A stretch of 64,000 nt of DNA. Origin: DAOUTY01 sp964453665 (GTDB lineage: Bacteria; Chloroflexota; Dehalococcoidia; SZUA-161). This document shows, one piece after another, positions 63,533 to 64,000 of this stretch; position 1 is the first letter of the stretch; every line of letters starts with the position of its first letter. The position numbers and the translations under genes were made by a program. The notes under the pieces are model-generated. The model searched no databases, had not been told where the DNA came from, and saw nothing but the letters and a program-made list of their open reading frames with translations. The stretch is taken from contig CAYVQT010000001.1 of NCBI GenBank assembly GCA_964453665.1, positions 1 to 64,000 of the forward strand, read 5' to 3'.

Positions 63533-64000
63533 CTAAACTCCTTCTTCTCTGAGAGTGTTAACGATATAAAGAATCTCCTGGGTGGTCAGGCCAAAGCGAT
63601 GCAGCGTATGACGGATAATCTCCAGTCCAGCCTCCAGCTCCGGGCGCACCAGCTCGGCCACTCCAAGCTTTCGAAGCATCTCGGCATCCTCATCACCTTG
63701 AATCCGAGCCACCACATCGAGCCTGGGATTGATACGGCGAGCGTTCTCCACTGCCAGCCTGGTGGCAATCGGATCGGGGAAAGTAACCACTAAAACCCTG
63801 GCCTTACCAAGTTCGGCCTGAGCCAGAATCTCAGGATTACTCGCATCCCCATAGACGCATGGAATCTCTCTTTCCCGCGCCGCGTCAATGACCCTGGGGT
63901 CGATGTCAATCACAAGGTAGGAAAATTTCCTCCGCTCGAGCACCCGCCCCAGATTCTTGGCTACCCGGCCATAACCGCAGATAACCACATGATTTGTAAT
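63533..64000 (-). CDS. TrkA-N (RCK) domain of a cation transporter, cut by the window
   Basis: Only the C-terminal 155 residues are visible; the frame stays open through position 64000, so the gene continues outside. HVVICGYGRVAKNLGRVLE is the Rossmann nucleotide-binding loop, VIDIDPRVI the adenosine site, and ELVRPELEAGLEIIRHTL the dimer helix. This pattern is typical of the RCK domain at the end of Kef-type (CPA2) potassium/proton antiporters. The membrane part is not seen, so an independent TrkA-like protein remains possible. Confidence 0.85.
   Translation of the reverse strand: MTNHVVICGYGRVAKNLGRVLERRKFSYLVIDIDPRVIDAAREREIPCVYGDASNPEILAQAELGKARVLVVTFPDPIATRLAVENARRINPRLDVVARIQGDEDAEMLRKLGVAELVRPELEAGLEIIRHTLHRFGLTTQEILYIVNTLREEGV

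Overview
The window is bacterial. Genes are dense, Shine-Dalgarno sites are clear, TTG and GTG starts are frequent, and there are consensus sigma70 promoters. The gene set suggests a Chloroflexota (Dehalococcoidia-like) genome: zinc-type L28, a B12-binding radical SAM protein, FakA and DegV, ArgJ-type arginine synthesis, HisZ with a short-form HisG, and intergenic spacers full of palindromes. This assignment is inference; aligning the 23S rRNA would settle it.

Layout. Positions 1-2.7 kb hold the 3' part of a 23S rRNA, then an initiator tRNA and a terminator, with no 5S gene visible. From 2.7 to 4.3 kb is spacer with palindromes, one unrecorded-looking 57-codon gene and a decayed duplicate of it. 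From 4.3 to 9.4 kb lie a glycosyltransferase, a radical SAM protein, a sorted surface protein, a ParA/ribbon-helix-helix pair and a putative regulator. From 9.9 to 20 kb is an arginine block (argJ, argB, a UPF0182 membrane protein, argD, argG, argH) followed by rpe. From 20 to 30 kb are housekeeping genes (rpmB, fakA-like, recG, argS, gamma carbonic anhydrase, degV, trpS, an inositol monophosphatase) and an SRP RNA gene on the minus strand. From 30 to 41 kb are small membrane or secreted proteins, a BASS-type transporter and a TetR-ABC exporter operon with a palindromic operator. From 41 to 52.3 kb is the most accessory part: a TIR-STAND-TPR protein, a CrtC-like protein with a GH63-like hydrolase, a DHA2 drug exporter, a PIG-L deacetylase and a DUF488-DUF488-dual-OB/SANT cassette. 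From 52.3 to 58.7 kb is a minus-strand histidine operon (hisZ-hisG-phospholipase-like-hisD-hisC-hisB). The window ends with a 1463-residue multi-PAS sensor kinase and the C-terminal part of a TrkA-N (RCK) protein cut by the edge.

How the genes work together. ArgJ, ArgB, ArgD, ArgG and ArgH cover most of the route from glutamate to arginine; argC and argF are not here. HisZ and HisG start histidine synthesis, and HisB, HisC and HisD supply later steps; hisA, hisF, hisH, hisI and hisE are not here. FakA-like and DegV proteins plausibly act together in fatty-acid phosphorylation.

The strongest novelty candidates are: (1) two accessory modules, TIR-STAND and DUF488/dual-OB, each bracketed by same-orientation copies of an intergenic repeat; (2) a HisG made of two fused HisG units, with the PRPP loop kept only in the second; (3) an acetylglutamate kinase carrying a two-helix membrane anchor; and (4) a palindrome family with fixed arms and a variable but still self-complementary core.
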